Positions 33,911-43,046 of a stretch of DNA of 64,000 nucleotides are shown here, piece by piece. The DNA is taken from the NCBI RefSeq assembly GCF_002005225.1, contig NZ_CP019724.1:2356001-2420000 (forward strand). The letters run 5' to 3'. How positions within the stretch are numbered: the stretch's first letter is position 1; the number at the start of each line of letters is the position of its first letter. This DNA comes from Streptomyces pactum (GTDB taxonomy: Bacteria; Actinomycetota; Actinomycetes; Streptomycetales; Streptomycetaceae). The notes beneath the pieces are model-generated. The model did no database searches, was not told the DNA's origin, and saw nothing but the letters and a program-made list of their open reading frames with translations. Made by a program: the position numbers and the translations under genes.

Positions 33911-35470
33911 TCACGCTCGCTCTCCGCCCCCTTCATTCCCGTGCTCTCCCGCACCTGCCCCCTCCGCGGAGGTCTCCTTCCGGCCCGTGGCCTCTGCCCC
34001 CGAGGCGCGCGACCGCGTGCGGACCGGCCGTGCGACGCCCGGGCGGTCAGCGCCCGACGGCGTGCGGGGACGCGCGATCCTCCCGCCCGGCTCGCGGCTC
34101 TGCGCCCTCGCACGGCGACGGACTCCGGCGTCGACCGGGGTGAGGGAGCGCGTGCGCCGCCGGCGACCGGACGGCGCCTGCGGGGCGGGCGAGGGCTCGG
34201 CCGGCTCGTGCCCGACGGGTCCGTCGATCTGGTCGCCACCGTCCGCGGCACCGGCTCCCCCACTCCCACGGCTCCCGCGCTCCGCTCGCAGACAGCGGCG
34301 GACCGACTCGGGATCGAGGCCCTCGTTGCACGCCTGGTGCAAAAGCCGGGCGAAGAGGTAGTCCGGGTCTGCGCCGAGTGCCATGGCCAGAGCCTCCCGG
34401 GCCTCCAGTTCGTCGCCGGTCGACCAGGCGACCCATCCCGCGAGAGTGAGGGGCGCGGCCGCGTGTTCGCCGTAGGAACGGACGCAGCGACGGGCCAGGG
34501 CCCGCCAGAGACGCAGCGCGGGCCGCGCCTCGTCGCCCTCCATCCACTCCGCCGCGCGGTCACGGGTCGTACGGTCCTGAAGGCCGAGGATCAGCGCCGC
34601 CGCCTCATCGTGCCCGAGCAGTTGGTCGTCGCGCAGATCCTCGGCGGGCATGCCGGACACGGGCGGGGCCTCATCGAGGCGTCGCATGACCCGCCGCGCC
34701 AGATGCAGCGTCTCGTCTGCCACGTCCGCGCGGCCGGCGTCATCGAGGATCCGGGAGACCACCGTCACGGCGGCCGCGTCCAGGGCTGTCTCCTGCTCGC
34801 GCGCCTCGGCGTTCTCCCGGGGCAGCAACCTGGCCCTCAGTTCGCTCAGCGAACCGCGCACCTGGATTCCTGCGTAGGTGGCCGCCGCGGCCAGCACGGA
34901 CGTGCCCGGCAGTCCCATGGGGACGCCCTCGGCCGGGCAGCAGGATTCTTCGTCGCAGCAGTACGACCAGAAGTGGCCCGCCGAGATGCACAGCGCCTCG
35001 ACGACCGGTACGTCGAGGGCGCCGCACTCGACGCGCAGCTTCTGGGCCAGCGGCCGCAGTCGCTCCATCACCTCTCGGCCGGTCTCGCCCCGCGCCGGTT
35101 CCTGGCAGAGGTAGGCGACCATCTGCTCGGGCCTCACGCCCCGGCGTTCGCTGCCGGTCACCAGGCCGTGGACCAGTTGTCCGGCGGCGCCGGCCCAGTC
35201 GTCCGCGTTGGCTGGAATGCCCAGCCTGGCCCGGCCGCCGAAGCGGCCCCGCCCGTCCCTGTCGCGCAGGGCGGCCAGGACGATGCTGTCCTCGGGGCGG
35301 TACCCGAGCAGGTACGGCAGGGCGTCGGCCAGTTCGGCGGGGGTGCGCAGGGTGACCTGGTGCTCGTCGCCGGGCCCCTCGTACGAGGTGTCGGCCGCCC
35401 GGCCGGGCTCGACGGGGCTCGGGATGTCACCGTTCTCGGAGGGGCCGGTCGTTTCGCTGTGGTTCGTCAT
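33911..35470 (-). CDS. DUF4192-family protein
   Basis: This 519-residue actinobacterial protein has a DUF4192 domain covering about residues 38-385 (RTPAELADALPYLLGYRPED to MALGADPDYLFARLLHQACN) and a basic disordered C-terminal tail of about 120 residues. A cysteine cluster, YCCDEESCCPAEG, lies near residue 170 and could bind metal. The function of the family is unknown. It is divergent from the RecQ-phosphoribosyltransferase gene with 135 nt between starts, so a joint role in DNA metabolism is possible but unproved. Confidence 0.9.
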   Translation of the reverse strand: MTNHSETTGPSENGDIPSPVEPGRAADTSYEGPGDEHQVTLRTPAELADALPYLLGYRPEDSIVLAALRDRDGRGRFGGRARLGIPANADDWAGAAGQLVHGLVTGSERRGVRPEQMVAYLCQEPARGETGREVMERLRPLAQKLRVECGALDVPVVEALCISAGHFWSYCCDEESCCPAEGVPMGLPGTSVLAAAATYAGIQVRGSLSELRARLLPRENAEAREQETALDAAAVTVVSRILDDAGRADVADETLHLARRVMRRLDEAPPVSGMPAEDLRDDQLLGHDEAAALILGLQDRTTRDRAAEWMEGDEARPALRLWRALARRCVRSYGEHAAAPLTLAGWVAWSTGDELEAREALAMALGADPDYLFARLLHQACNEGLDPESVRRCLRAERGSRGSGGAGAADGGDQIDGPVGHEPAEPSPAPQAPSGRRRRTRSLTPVDAGVRRRARAQSREPGGRIARPRTPSGADRPGVARPVRTRSRASGAEATGRKETSAEGAGAGEHGNEGGGERA

Positions 35471-35605
35471 GGCCCGACGATCTCGCGGATCGAGAAGTTC
35501 CGCTTTGGCCTGTGGATAACTCCCATCAGGGACACGTCATCCGGTGTGGCGCCGAAGCCCGCGCCCCCTCGCCCCGCCGCCCGGCTGTCAGTCCCGTCCT
35601 GTTGT

Positions 35606-37780
35606 ATGGAACGCATGGAGCACACGAGCAACCCGGATCTCCGGACAGCGGCCGACGCGGTCCTCGCCCGTCTCGTCGGGGACGCCTCCGGCGCCGCCCG
35701 ACTGCGGGAGGACCAGTGGCGTGCGATCGAGGCACTGGTCGCCGACCGGCGCCGGGCCCTGGTCGTCCAGCGCACGGGATGGGGCAAGTCCGCGGTCTAT
35801 TTCGTGGCGACCGCCCTGCTGCGTGACCGGGGCGCCGGGCCCACGGTGATCGTCTCCCCGCTGCTCGCGCTGATGCGCAACCAGGTCGAGGCCGCGGCAC
35901 GGGCCGGCATCCGCGCCCGCACCATCAACTCCTCCAACACCGAGGAGTGGGAGGCGGTACAGGACGAGATCGCCGCGGGCGAGGTCGACGTGCTGCTGGT
36001 GAGTCCCGAGCGGCTCAACAACCCGGACTTCCGCGATCAGGTGCTGCCCAAGCTGTCCGCCGCGACCGGGCTCCTGGTGGTGGACGAGGCCCACTGCATC
36101 TCCGACTGGGGCCACGACTTCCGCCCGGACTACCGGCGGCTGCGGACGATGCTCACCGACCTCCCTCCCGGTGTGCCCGTCCTGGCGACCACGGCCACCG
36201 CCAACGCGCGCGTGACCGCCGACGTGGCGGAGCAGCTCGGCACCGGCGGCACGTCGGACGCCCTGGTGCTGCGCGGCCCGCTGGACCGGGAAAGCCTCAG
36301 CCTGAGTGTGCTGCGGCTGTCCGACGCCGCGCACCGGATGGCCTGGCTCGCCGACCACCTCCAGCAGCTTCCGGGCTCAGGGATCATCTACACGCTCACC
36401 GTGGCCGCCGCCGAGGAGGTCACCGCCTTCCTGCGGCAGCGCGGCCACACAGTCGCCTCCTACACCGGCAAGACCGAGAACGCGGACCGGCAGCAGGCCG
36501 AGGAAGACCTGCTCGCCAACCGGGTCAAGGCGCTGGTCGCCACTTCGGCGCTGGGCATGGGATTCGACAAGCCCGATCTGGGCTTCGTGGTGCACCTGGG
36601 GTCACCCTCCTCCCCCATCGCGTACTACCAGCAGGTGGGCCGTGCCGGGCGCGGTGTCGAGCATGCCGAGGTGCTCCTGCTGCCGGGGAAGGAGGACGAG
36701 GCGATCTGGGAGTACTTCGCCTCACTGGCCTTCCCGTCGGAGGATCTGGTGCGCCGCACGCTCGACATCCTCGCGGGCGCGGAGCGCCCCCTGTCGCTGC
36801 CCGCTCTGGAGCCCCTGGTGGAGCTGCGCCGCTCCCGCCTGGAGACCATGCTCAAGGTCCTGGACGTGGACGGCGCGGTCAAGCGGGTCAAGGGCGGCTG
36901 GATCGCGACCGGGCAGCCGTGGGCCTACGACGCGGAGCGGTACGACTGGGTCGCGCGGCAGCGGAAAACCGAACAGCAGGCGATGCGCGACTACGCCACG
37001 GCGACGGACTGCCGGATGGAGTTCCTGCAGCGCCAGCTCGACGACGAGGGGGCCAAGCCCTGCGGCCACTGCGACAACTGCGTGGGCCCGCGCTTCACAG
37101 CGGACACCTCCACCGACGCCCTGGACGCCGCGCGGGTCGACCTCGGCCGAGCCGGCGTCGAGGTCGAGCCGCGCCGCATGTGGCCGACCGGGCTGCCGGC
37201 CATCGGCGTCGAACTGAAGGGGCGCATCCCGGCCGGGGAACAGGCCGAGCCGGGCCGGGCGTTGGGCCGTCTGTCCGACATCGGCTGGGGCAACCGGCTG
37301 CGACCGATGCTCTCGGCCCAGGCTCCGGACGGCCCGGTGCCGGAGGATGTCGCGAAGGCCGTCGTGGGGGTACTGGCCGACTGGGCGAAGGGTCCCGGCG
37401 GCTGGGCCTCGGGCGCGGCGGGCGGCCGGCCACGTCCCGTCGGTGTGGTGACCGTCGCCTCGCGCACCCGACCTCAACTGGTCCGCTCTCTGGGAGCGCG
37501 CATCGCCGAGGTCGGTCGGCTGCCGCTGCTCGGTTCGGTCGAGTACACGGGCGAGGCCCCCAGGGCGTCGCGCAGCAACAGCGCGCAGCGACTCAAGGCC
37601 CTCGACGGCGCGCTGGCGGTGCCGCCCGCTCTCGCCGCCACGCTCACCGGTCTCGAGGGCCCGGTTCTCCTCGTCGACGACTGCACCGAGACCGGCTGGA
37701 CCCTCGCGGTGGCGTCCCGGTTGCTCCGCCGCGCGGGTGCCCGAGGGGTGTTGCCACTGGTCCTGGCCGTGCAGGGCTGA
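35606..37780 (+). CDS. RecQ-family DNA helicase with C-terminal phosphoribosyltransferase-like domain
   Basis: This is a 724-residue protein. The helicase core has Walker A QRTGWGKSAVYF, Walker B VVDEAHCISDWGHDFRPDY, motif III ATTATAN, and motif VI QQVGRAGRG. The RecQ zinc-binding region has cysteines in CRMEF and PCGHCDNC. From about residue 560 the HRDC domain is replaced by a domain ending VLLVDDCTETGWTLAVAS, a PRPP-binding loop of type I phosphoribosyltransferases. RecQ enzymes unwind recombination and replication intermediates 3'-5'. The ATG at 35606 is used; a second in-frame ATG at 35615 has the better ribosome site (ggaac). Confidence 0.92.
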   Translation: MERMEHTSNPDLRTAADAVLARLVGDASGAARLREDQWRAIEALVADRRRALVVQRTGWGKSAVYFVATALLRDRGAGPTVIVSPLLALMRNQVEAAARAGIRARTINSSNTEEWEAVQDEIAAGEVDVLLVSPERLNNPDFRDQVLPKLSAATGLLVVDEAHCISDWGHDFRPDYRRLRTMLTDLPPGVPVLATTATANARVTADVAEQLGTGGTSDALVLRGPLDRESLSLSVLRLSDAAHRMAWLADHLQQLPGSGIIYTLTVAAAEEVTAFLRQRGHTVASYTGKTENADRQQAEEDLLANRVKALVATSALGMGFDKPDLGFVVHLGSPSSPIAYYQQVGRAGRGVEHAEVLLLPGKEDEAIWEYFASLAFPSEDLVRRTLDILAGAERPLSLPALEPLVELRRSRLETMLKVLDVDGAVKRVKGGWIATGQPWAYDAERYDWVARQRKTEQQAMRDYATATDCRMEFLQRQLDDEGAKPCGHCDNCVGPRFTADTSTDALDAARVDLGRAGVEVEPRRMWPTGLPAIGVELKGRIPAGEQAEPGRALGRLSDIGWGNRLRPMLSAQAPDGPVPEDVAKAVVGVLADWAKGPGGWASGAAGGRPRPVGVVTVASRTRPQLVRSLGARIAEVGRLPLLGSVEYTGEAPRASRSNSAQRLKALDGALAVPPALAATLTGLEGPVLLVDDCTETGWTLAVASRLLRRAGARGVLPLVLAVQG

Positions 37781-38061
37781 TCGCCCGCCCGCGGCGCACC
37801 TCGCCGCACCCGGCTCCACGTGGCTGCGGGTGGCGCGTCCCGTGCGTCACCCGGCCACGCTCTGGGTAGGGATATAGGACGCGCATCATCCGATATCGGT
37901 CGTCGGTCCCAATTGCTCGTTGCCGCAACCAAGTTCGACAGGAAGAATTGAAGTCCGCTCCCCGCACGGCTCGTCCGTGATCCGGCAGGGCTTCACTGCG
38001 GTGCGCGCTCCCCCGAATCCGACCCCGCCCGCAGTGTGGGCGCGTAGCCGAAGGGAGGAAC

Positions 38062-38670
38062 GTGACCTTCGGATTCGCTCCGTCCTCGGCGGCATCGTTG
38101 TCGTCGTCCGCCGCTTCCGCCACTCGCATGCTCGAACCGGCGGAGTGGGCCGCCGCCGGAATCCCGCTGCTGCGCAATCCGCGAGAGGTCGTCGGCGGAC
38201 TGCACTCGCGGCACCACCCCAAGCCGGCGACCGCGATCGTGGCCGTGCTCGATCCGGACGAACGGCTGCGTGCGAGCGCCTCGTTCACCAGCCGACGGAC
38301 CCCGGCCGACGGGTGGATGTTCCGCAATGCGCTGCTCGCCCAACTTCGCCGCGTGATCCCGCACGATCTGCGGCGCCGTACTCCGGTGCGCACCGCCGTG
38401 CTCCTCTACTGCCGTGAGGGGGAGGCGCGTTGGACGGAGGAGGACGGCGCGTGGATGTGGGGGCTGCGGGACGCGTGCACGTTGCACGGACTGCGCTGCG
38501 GCGCGTACATCACGCTGACCCGTGACGGCTGGCAGGTCCTCGGCGAGGGCCGCGGCGGACGTCGGCCCAACGCGGCGTCCGAGCCGGAGCCGTTCGCCGC
38601 GTCGGAGACGCCGCCACCGCGCACCGGTGGCGTCGCGTCGGACGTGCTGCGCCGCGCGGCGGCTCGCTGA
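38062..38670 (+). CDS. Conserved Streptomyces protein of unknown function
   Basis: This 202-residue protein starts at GTG 38062 with a strong ribosome site (gggagg). It has a serine/alanine-rich N-terminus, a soluble alpha/beta core from about residue 28 to 155 (ATAIVAVLDPDERLRASASF; RTAVLLYCREGEARWTEEDG; MWGLRDACTLHGLRCGAYIT; LTRDGWQVLGEGRGGRRP) and a disordered tail. I do not recognise the fold. It follows the RecQ gene by 281 nt in the same orientation; the spacer between them contains a perfect ccgatatcgg palindrome at about 37888-37897. Confidence 0.75.
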   Translation: MTFGFAPSSAASLSSSAASATRMLEPAEWAAAGIPLLRNPREVVGGLHSRHHPKPATAIVAVLDPDERLRASASFTSRRTPADGWMFRNALLAQLRRVIPHDLRRRTPVRTAVLLYCREGEARWTEEDGAWMWGLRDACTLHGLRCGAYITLTRDGWQVLGEGRGGRRPNAASEPEPFAASETPPPRTGGVASDVLRRAAAR

Positions 38671-38892
38671 GCACCACGGGCGCGGCGCGCTCCATGGCCG
38701 CGCCGCGACGTCCGGTCGACGTCCGGGTCCGCGAGAGCGTCCGGCAACGCCGTACGCCGCTCGGCGGACGTCAGCCGTCCGGGTGCGCCGAAGCCGCCAT
38801 CACGCGGGCACGGCGGAGCCGCCACCGATGGGGGGCCGGTTTCGACGGCCCCCGGTGTCCCGTCGGCGTCCGCCGCGCGCGGCGGAACGGGC

Positions 38893-39525
38893 TCAGACGC
38901 CCGCGCCCAGCACCGAGTTGATCCGCTGCGGGTCACCGCAGACGATCAGCAGGGCGCCGGCCCGGGAGTGGGCCACGGACAGGGCGGTGGCAGCGGCGGC
39001 TTCGGGGCCACCGTTGAGCGCGACCACGACCACGGCCCGCGACGCGGCACGGTCCGCGACGGTGGCGTCCGCGTAGAAGACGTCGTCACCCGCCTCGTGC
39101 TGCGCCCAGTAGGCCGCGTCGCCGAAGGACAGTTCGTGGGCGGCCCACGGGTGCGGTTCGCCGGTGGTGATCACCAGCACGTCACCTGGGGTGCGACCCG
39201 AGTCCAGCAGCAGGTCCACGGCTTCCTCGGCGGCGTCGAGCGCGCCGTCGGGAGTGGCCGGGATCAACTGGATCTGCGGGGCGGCCGGGGCGGCTGCCGG
39301 AGCGGCCGGTCCCGACGGGCCGGGTTTGGCCGCGGCCGTGTCGCGCGACGCACGTTGCGTCGGCGGCGCCGGCCGCGCGGGGCCGGGGCGACCGGGACGC
39401 GGCGGAGCCGCGGGACGGGGGCCGGGTACGGGGCGGGGGGTCGGCGCGGTACGGCCGCTGGCCGGTGTGGCGCGGGGACCCTGGGCCTTCTCGTGAATCT
39501 GAGGCTCCTCGGGAATGAGAGGCAT
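38893..39525 (-). CDS. Proline-rich protein with a helicase-C-terminus-like domain, unknown function
   Basis: In this 210-residue protein, residues 1-85 are Pro/Ala/Arg-rich and disordered. Residues about 86-210 form an alpha/beta domain with GDVLVITTGEPHPWAAHELS, DVFYADATVADRAASRAVVV and SVAHSRAGALLIVCGDPQRI. The last segments resemble motifs at the end of UvrD-type (superfamily I) helicases, where the family has a VV-N followed by ALSRAR and a GDP-containing strand. No ATPase motif exists here, so it would be a stand-alone remnant or adaptor. It follows rnhB by 68 nt and is probably cotranscribed. The resemblance is weak. Confidence 0.7.
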   Translation of the reverse strand: MPLIPEEPQIHEKAQGPRATPASGRTAPTPRPVPGPRPAAPPRPGRPGPARPAPPTQRASRDTAAAKPGPSGPAAPAAAPAAPQIQLIPATPDGALDAAEEAVDLLLDSGRTPGDVLVITTGEPHPWAAHELSFGDAAYWAQHEAGDDVFYADATVADRAASRAVVVVALNGGPEAAAATALSVAHSRAGALLIVCGDPQRINSVLGAGV

Positions 39526-39593
39526 GAGCTGATATTTATCAAACGTTGGTGCGGCTCGCGTCGGCGGGTGGCGCATGCCTGCGAGCGGAACCG

Positions 39594-40295
39594 TCAGAAA
39601 TCGAATCCGAGCTGACCCTCGATCTCCGGAACGCTTCCGTCCACCCAACTGCGGACCTTCTTGAGGTGCCGCCACTGGGGCAGCGCATCAAGATACGCCC
39701 ACGACAACCGGTGGTGCGGGGTGGGCCCCCGCTCCTCCAGTGCGGCCTTGTGCACGGGCGACGGATACCCGGCGTTGTCCGCAAAACCGAAGTCTGCATG
39801 GTCGATACCCAGTTCGGCCATCATTTTGTCGCGCTGGACCTTGGCGAGCACCGATGCGGCCGAGACGGCCACACAGGACTGATCACCCTTGATCACCGTA
39901 CGGACCTTCCAAGGCGCCCCGAGATAGTCGTGCTTGCCGTCGAGGATGACGGCGTCGGGGCGGATCGGCAGGGTCTCCAAGGCACGCACCGCCGCGAGTC
40001 GCAGCGCCGCGGTCATCCCCAGTGCGTCGATCTCCTCCGGAGAGGCGTGCCCCAGGGTGTAGGACGTCACCCAGGTCCGCAGCTCCGCGGCGAGTTCGGT
40101 GCGTCGCTTGATGGTGAGCAGCTTGGAGTCGGTGAGGCCGGCCGGGGGCCGACGCAGTCCGGTGATCGCGGCACAGACGGTGACCGGACCGGCCCACGCA
40201 CCGCGCCCCACCTCGTCGACACCGGCAATGATCTTCGCTCCGGTCGTGGCGCGGAGAGAGCGCTCGACGGTGTGAGTTGGTGGTTCGTACGGCAT
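39594..40295 (-). CDS. rnhB: Ribonuclease HII
   Basis: This 233-residue enzyme removes ribonucleotides and RNA from RNA-DNA hybrids. The catalytic acidic residues are visible: Asp27 and Glu28 in [15 protein letters not shown], Asp in [11 protein letters not shown], and the later one in [16 protein letters not shown]. The typical C-terminal [15 protein letters not shown] motif reads [14 protein letters not shown]. The start ATG at 40295 lies a few bases from the first motif-bearing strand, and no longer N-terminus is needed. Confidence 0.95.
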   Translation of the reverse strand: MPYEPPTHTVERSLRATTGAKIIAGVDEVGRGAWAGPVTVCAAITGLRRPPAGLTDSKLLTIKRRTELAAELRTWVTSYTLGHASPEEIDALGMTAALRLAAVRALETLPIRPDAVILDGKHDYLGAPWKVRTVIKGDQSCVAVSAASVLAKVQRDKMMAELGIDHADFGFADNAGYPSPVHKAALEERGPTPHHRLSWAYLDALPQWRHLKKVRSWVDGSVPEIEGQLGFDF

Positions 40296-40377
40296 GGCGT
40301 ACTTAGCCTACGCCGCCGCGAACCTCTGGCGACACCCCGGTTCCCCAAACGGGGCCGGGACCCGCGCGACCGGAAGG

Positions 40378-40998
40378 TCAGCTCCTGCCGGGCCGCAGCA
40401 GCGGGACCATCAACTGGTCGATCATTTCCTCGATCTCCCGGTCCGTCCATTCACTTCCACAAACCTTCGAGCGGTACATCATCATCGCCGGCATGGCGTC
40501 GAAGACGTATCCGTTCGCCGCGTCACGCCGGACCTCCCCCCGCTCTATTCCGCGGTTGATGACCTCGCGGAGCATGGTGAGGGTCGGCTCGATCACCCCC
40601 TTGACGATGACCGTGTGGAAGCGCTCCGCCTGCACGCTGTCGCATTCGTGAATCACCGACCGCAAGGCCAGCCCGGGGCGGGAGAACATCGCGTCGCGCG
40701 CCCTGAGGCACAGCGTCAGGAGGTCTTGGCGCACGCTCCCCGTGTCGGGCACCGTGTCGAAGCGCGGGAGCCCGGACCGGAGCGCGTCCACGACGAGGTC
40801 CTCCTTGGACGGCCAGCGGCGGTAGACCGCCGCCTTGCCGGTCTGCGCTGCGGCGGCCACTCCCTCCATCGTCAGACCGTTCCAGCCGACGGTGCCGAGC
40901 TGGTCCAGCGCGGCGTCGAGGATCGCGCGTTCGAGGACCGCGCCACGCCGGCGGGAGGGCGTCCGGGCGGAGGCGGCCGCCCAGTGCGAAGCAACCAT
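40378..40998 (-). CDS. TetR-family repressor of the adjacent MFS efflux gene
   Basis: This 206-residue protein has an N-terminal TetR HTH (residues about 20-68: LERAILDAALDQLGTVGWNG, then MEGVAAAAQTGKAAVYRRWP) and a helical ligand-binding C-terminus (TetR_C type). It is divergent from the MFS gene across 187 nt that contains two near-identical 20-bp inverted repeats, the expected operators. It should repress both genes until a drug or metabolite binds. The ligand is unknown. Confidence 0.92.
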   Translation of the reverse strand: MVASHWAAASARTPSRRRGAVLERAILDAALDQLGTVGWNGLTMEGVAAAAQTGKAAVYRRWPSKEDLVVDALRSGLPRFDTVPDTGSVRQDLLTLCLRARDAMFSRPGLALRSVIHECDSVQAERFHTVIVKGVIEPTLTMLREVINRGIERGEVRRDAANGYVFDAMPAMMMYRSKVCGSEWTDREIEEMIDQLMVPLLRPGRS

Positions 40999-41094
40999 GT
41001 CGAGGGTCTCCAGGAAGCGGGGAAGGCGAGTTTTCGGGGAAAGGAGGCACGCCGCGCGGCCACAGCGGGGGACGGGCCACGCGACGGCACGGTA

Positions 41095-41114
41095 AGTGAA
41101 CGCTTGCGTTCACT
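41095..41114. promoter_or_regulatory. TetR-type operator 1 (perfect 9-2-9 palindrome)
   Basis: agtgaacgc-tt-gcgttcact is a perfect inverted repeat, 97 nt from the repressor start and 72 nt from the MFS start. Confidence 0.85.
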
Positions 41115-41142
41115 GTCGGGGAGTCACTAACGTTGAGGCAAC

Positions 41143-41162
41143 AGTGAACGCCATCGTTCACT
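41143..41162. promoter_or_regulatory. TetR-type operator 2 (8-4-8 palindrome)
   Basis: agtgaacg-ccat-cgttcact repeats the half-sites of operator 1 exactly. The two centres are 48 bp apart. It ends 24 nt before the MFS GTG, so binding would block that promoter or its start. Confidence 0.85.
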
Positions 41163-41185
41163 AAGTCAGTCGTGGGGGACTCATA

Positions 41186-42733
41186 GTGACAACCTCGTCT
41201 CTGCTCAAAGACCAGAAGCCGGGAGCGGCCCGCCGGGAGGGGCGTCCCGGCATCGCGCTCACGGTCATCGCGGCCTGCCAACTCATGGTGGTACTCGACG
41301 CGACGATTGTGAACATCGCTCTCCCGCACATCCAAGAAGCGCTCAGCTTCAGCACCACCGACCTCACCTGGGTCGTCAGCGCCTACACGCTCACCTTCGG
41401 CGGTCTGCTCCTGCTCGGCGGCCGGGCCGGTGACATCCTCGGCCGTCGCCGGGTCTTCATGACCGGCATCCTGCTGTTCACCTTCGCCTCGCTGCTCGGC
41501 GGCTTCGCCCAGGAACCCTGGCAACTGCTTGCGGCGCGTGTCCTGCAAGGTGTGGGAGGCGCGATCGCGTCGCCCACGTCGCTGGCCCTCATCACCACCA
41601 CCTTCCCCGAAGGACCGGAACGCAACCGGGCCTTCGGCGTCTTCGCGGCCGTGTCCGCGGGCGGCGGTGCCATAGGGCTGCTGGCGGGCGGCATGCTCAC
41701 CGAGTGGCTCGACTGGCGCTGGGTGCTCTTCGTCAACGTACCGATCGGCGTCCTGATCGCCGTACTCACCCCGATGTACATCAGCGAGTCCGAACGGCAC
41801 TCCGGACGCTTCGACATAGCCGGGGCGGTGACCTCGACAGCGGGCATGGCGTCTCTCGTCTACGGCTTCATCCGCGCCGCGGACGAGGGCTGGCGGGACG
41901 ACGTGACCATCGGTTCCTTCGCGGCCGCGGTGGTCCTGCTGGTGCTCTTCGTGTTCATCGAGTCGCGGGCCAAGGAGCCGATCACCCCTCTGAGGATGTT
42001 CGCCGACCGCAACCGCGCCGGTACGTACGTGATCATGCTGAGCCTGGCCGCGGCGATGTTCGGCATGTTCTTCTACATCGTGCTGTTCGTTCAGAACGTA
42101 CTGGGCTACACCCCCATCCAGGCCGGTCTGGCCTTCCTGCCGGTCACGGTGGTGATCGCGCTCGGCGCGGGGCTGTCGCAGCGGTTCCTGCCCGTGTTCG
42201 GCCCGAAGCCGTTCATGGTGGTGGGCTCGGCACTCGCCGCGGTCGGGCTCGGCTGGCAGGCCCTCATCAGCTCCGAGAGCTCCTACGTCGGCGGAGTCCT
42301 CGGCCCGATGCTGATCTTCGGCTTCGGCATGGGGCTGAATTTCGTGACGCTGACGCTGACCGCGGTCTCCGGGGTCGCCCAGCACGAGGCGGGCGCGGCG
42401 TCCGGCCTGCTCAACGCGATGCAGCAGGTGGGCGGATCGATCGGCCTCGCCATCCTGACGACGGTCTTCGGCACGGCCAGCAAGGACGAGGCGGAGAAGC
42501 AGGTGCCGGACTTCCTCACCAACGGTTCGGCGGAGCAGAAGGCGGAGTTCGCCCAGACGCACCAACTGCCTGCGCCATGGGGACACGACGTGCTGGCGCA
42601 GGGCATCTCGGCGGCCTTCATCCCGGCTGCCGCCATGGCCGTACTCGCCCTGGCCACGGCGTGGCTGGTGATCCGGGTACGCAAGAGCGACCTGGAGGCA
42701 CTGTCCGGCTCGGCCGGGCCGGGAATCGGCTGA
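41186..42733 (+). CDS. MFS drug efflux transporter, DHA2 (EmrB/QacA) type
   Basis: This 515-residue permease has about 14 transmembrane helices. DHA2 motifs include ATIVNIALPHIQEAL in helix 1, GGRAGDILGRRRVFM (loop 2-3) and the helix 5 motif AGGAIGLLAGG-like (AVSAGGGAIGLLAGGML). It exports a hydrophobic compound in exchange for protons. The GTG at 41186 has gtggggga upstream. It is controlled by the divergent TetR gene. The substrate is not known; no biosynthetic gene is next to it. Confidence 0.94.
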   Translation: MTTSSLLKDQKPGAARREGRPGIALTVIAACQLMVVLDATIVNIALPHIQEALSFSTTDLTWVVSAYTLTFGGLLLLGGRAGDILGRRRVFMTGILLFTFASLLGGFAQEPWQLLAARVLQGVGGAIASPTSLALITTTFPEGPERNRAFGVFAAVSAGGGAIGLLAGGMLTEWLDWRWVLFVNVPIGVLIAVLTPMYISESERHSGRFDIAGAVTSTAGMASLVYGFIRAADEGWRDDVTIGSFAAAVVLLVLFVFIESRAKEPITPLRMFADRNRAGTYVIMLSLAAAMFGMFFYIVLFVQNVLGYTPIQAGLAFLPVTVVIALGAGLSQRFLPVFGPKPFMVVGSALAAVGLGWQALISSESSYVGGVLGPMLIFGFGMGLNFVTLTLTAVSGVAQHEAGAASGLLNAMQQVGGSIGLAILTTVFGTASKDEAEKQVPDFLTNGSAEQKAEFAQTHQLPAPWGHDVLAQGISAAFIPAAAMAVLALATAWLVIRVRKSDLEALSGSAGPGIG

Positions 42734-43046
42734 CGGCGCGGTACCGCGGTCCGGGCGGTGGCCACCGGCGGGCGTCACACGCGCCCGCCGGTGCCCGTCC
42801 CGGCGGCCGGTGGTCGGCGGGGTGCTCGACCTGGCGAGCAGCACGAGGAACAGCAGCGCGAAGACCGGCACCCACGACGTCCTCATGACTCACCCCCCTC
42901 GTGACACTCCGGGCTGCGCGCGGCTCATGCCTCGCACAGCGGATGACACGACAACGGGCGAGCGGTCACATAGCGTTCCCGTCACACACGGAGAGTTTGC
43001 TGGCGGCTCCGGCGCTCGTCTGCCGGCCCTCATCGGCGCGGATCCG
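42734..43046. other. Intergenic region after the MFS gene
   Basis: 313 nt between convergent genes. On the minus strand an ATG at 42886 behind gaggggggtgag opens a hydrophobic peptide (MRTSWVPVFALLFLVLLARS), but the frame then runs antisense through the whole MFS gene without stopping, so I do not call it. No clean terminator stem was identified. Confidence 0.45.

Noticed and set aside
40523..42886. Long minus-strand open frame of 787 codons across the TetR and MFS genes
   Set aside because: It is antisense to a clear MFS transporter. GC-rich codon bias leaves the opposite strand open, and the predicted protein has no recognisable domain apart from a hydrophobic start.
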